Shown: piece after piece, positions 63,347 through 64,000 of the stretch
Layout of the letters: every line of letters begins with the position of its first letter
How positions within the stretch are numbered: the stretch's first letter is position 1
Assembly: GCF_009910845.1 (NCBI RefSeq)
Contig: NZ_SIJB01000023.1
Coordinates: forward strand, 124,001 to 188,000
DNA from: Chengkuizengella marina
Lineage (GTDB): Bacteria > Bacillota > Bacilli > Paenibacillales > KCTC-33759
Reading direction: 5' to 3'
Length of the DNA stretch: 64,000 nt
Notes under the pieces: generated by a model
The model's database searches: none
The model's input: the letters and a program-made list of their open reading frames with translations, nothing else
Told to the model about the DNA's origin: nothing
Translations under genes and position numbers: made by a program

Positions 63347-63721
63347 GCGTCTATCCCATTTACTAGTAGGCCACTTTTACGTCTTAGCTATACTTTTACA
63401 TTATTTGAGATATTGTAGTACTTATATGTAATACAGAACAAGGGATATGCTTTTGAAAGCGACTTTTGTGGTATGTACAAGTGGAGCGTTAAGAGTAAAT
63501 CCCTTGTGTTCGGCATTTCTTTTCTCATTCCCCATATAAGGTGCTATTACTTTATCCATTTCTCATATAGTAAGCATACTTCTTAGAAAAATAACAAGAA
63601 GTTCTTCACTTGAAACACAGAACAATGGCAGCACTTATGTGAGTGTTTTTTACGGGGTATGCAAGTGGAAGGAATATAAGTACTACCATTATATTCATCT
63701 TTTTTTCTATTCTAAAAGTTT
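63347..63721. other. Gene-free stretch with two related copies of a 55-base sequence
   Basis: About 375 bases without a gene. ATACAGAACAAGGGATATGC onward (63431-63485) resembles ACACAGAACAATGGCAGCAC onward (63615-63669); both end in a GTATG...CAAGTGGA motif. No inverted ends or open frame. Confidence 0.5.
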
Positions 63722-64000
63722 TTAGTGGCTTACAACACTACTTTTTTCTTTAAAAATGTCGATCTCTTTCCATTTTCCAAAAAAGTAATAAAGGGTAGCA
63801 AGTACACAGCTCACAACAAAACTTAATCCAATCCCAATGCCGATCCCTATTTCGCCCCAAATCGAAGAAAATACCAACGCAAGCGGATATCGTAAAACCC
63901 AAAATGAAATGATGTTCAGAATCAGAACTTGCATCATAGCACCTGAGGAACGAGTAATGCCATTTAATACAAAATTGATCCCGATAAATGGATAAAAGAA
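63722..64000 (-). CDS. MATE efflux family protein, C-terminal part
   Basis: The minus-strand frame is open to the window end; the 5' part is missing. The visible 92 residues include FYPFIGINFVLNGITRSSGA, then a helix pair and GIGIGIGLSFVVSCVLATLY, followed by a short basic tail. This is the end of a multidrug and toxic compound extrusion transporter (NorM-like), which exports organic cations with sodium or protons. Confidence 0.75.
   Translation of the reverse strand, partial: FFYPFIGINFVLNGITRSSGAMMQVLILNIISFWVLRYPLALVFSSIWGEIGIGIGIGLSFVVSCVLATLYYFFGKWKEIDIFKEKSSVVSH

Noticed and set aside
1-64000. CRISPR arrays, tRNA or rRNA genes and intact insertion sequences
   Set aside because: I saw no regular spacer repeats, no tRNA-like clover-leaf with TTCGAATC-type arm, no rRNA signature, and no transposase.

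Overview
The window is an AT-rich chromosomal segment from a Gram-positive, probably spore-forming member of the Bacillales. The evidence is a low-GC base composition, strong AGGAGG-type ribosome binding sites, frequent TTG and GTG starts, U-tailed intrinsic terminators, an SLH-anchored surface protein, a THI-box thiamine operon, CapC/YveK/YveL-type polysaccharide control genes and Bacillales families such as YtoQ, YetF and AmpS. A low-GC Paenibacillaceae is my best guess, but no rRNA, tRNA or other marker confirms it.

Layout. 1-10.9 kb: oxidoreductases (Old Yellow Enzyme tail, SDR, quinone reductase), small membrane proteins (TspO-like, DoxX, EamA), an L-lactate permease, two tandem M29 aminopeptidases and a second SDR. 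11.1-14.2 kb: a compact minus-strand regulon of arylamine N-acetyltransferase, FAD oxidoreductase and an ECF41-type sigma factor. The first two genes each carry the same TGTCACA-N16-CGTT promoter, the type this sigma group uses. 14.4-20.7 kb: ung, then a decayed prophage strip (propeller fragment, BhlA-type holin with a frameshift, SLH/amidase tail), a stand-alone RibD-like deaminase, a phage-type sigma-like regulator pair with a LexA-like box upstream, a lipoprotein and an aldo/keto reductase. 20.7-24.6 kb: a UDP-sugar epimerase, a DnaA-box cluster, a restriction-endonuclease relic, two small hydrophilic proteins and a sensor histidine kinase.

24.6-30.5 kb: thiamine biosynthesis behind a TPP riboswitch (tenI-thiO-thiS-thiG-thiF, then thiD-thiE). 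It makes thiazole phosphate, activates HMP and joins them; thiC and tenA are not here. 30.6-52.4 kb: a large exopolysaccharide/capsule locus. Chain-length protein, BY-kinase and PHP phosphatase lie upstream. A structured leader at the position and with the look of the eps-associated RNA (EAR) comes next, then gtaB, an EpsC/CapD-type dehydratase, an initiating sugar transferase, six glycosyltransferases, two proteins of unknown role (one with a heparinase/alpha-toroid look), Wzx flippase, Wzy polymerase, a GDP-mannose pyrophosphorylase and a UDP-glucose dehydrogenase. Together they predict a Wzy-dependent polymer whose precursors include UDP-glucose, UDP-glucuronate and GDP-mannose. The 20.7 kb epimerase could extend the pool to UDP-galacturonate.

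52.6-64 kb: an anchored protein of unknown function, a YihY/BrkB membrane protein, a 1280-residue SLH surface protein with an internal tandem duplication, threonine deaminase, a stand-alone Fe-S PD-(D/E)XK nuclease, YtoQ, a three-gene membrane cluster ending in a YetF-like DUF421 protein, and the tail of a MATE transporter cut by the window end.

I found no CRISPR array, intact insertion sequence, rRNA or tRNA. The strongest leads for undescribed biology are the ECF41 mini-regulon with its Cys-His-Glu acetyltransferase, the unknown enzyme pair inside the polysaccharide locus under a probable EAR antitermination element, and a folded repeat-like element between thiF and thiD.
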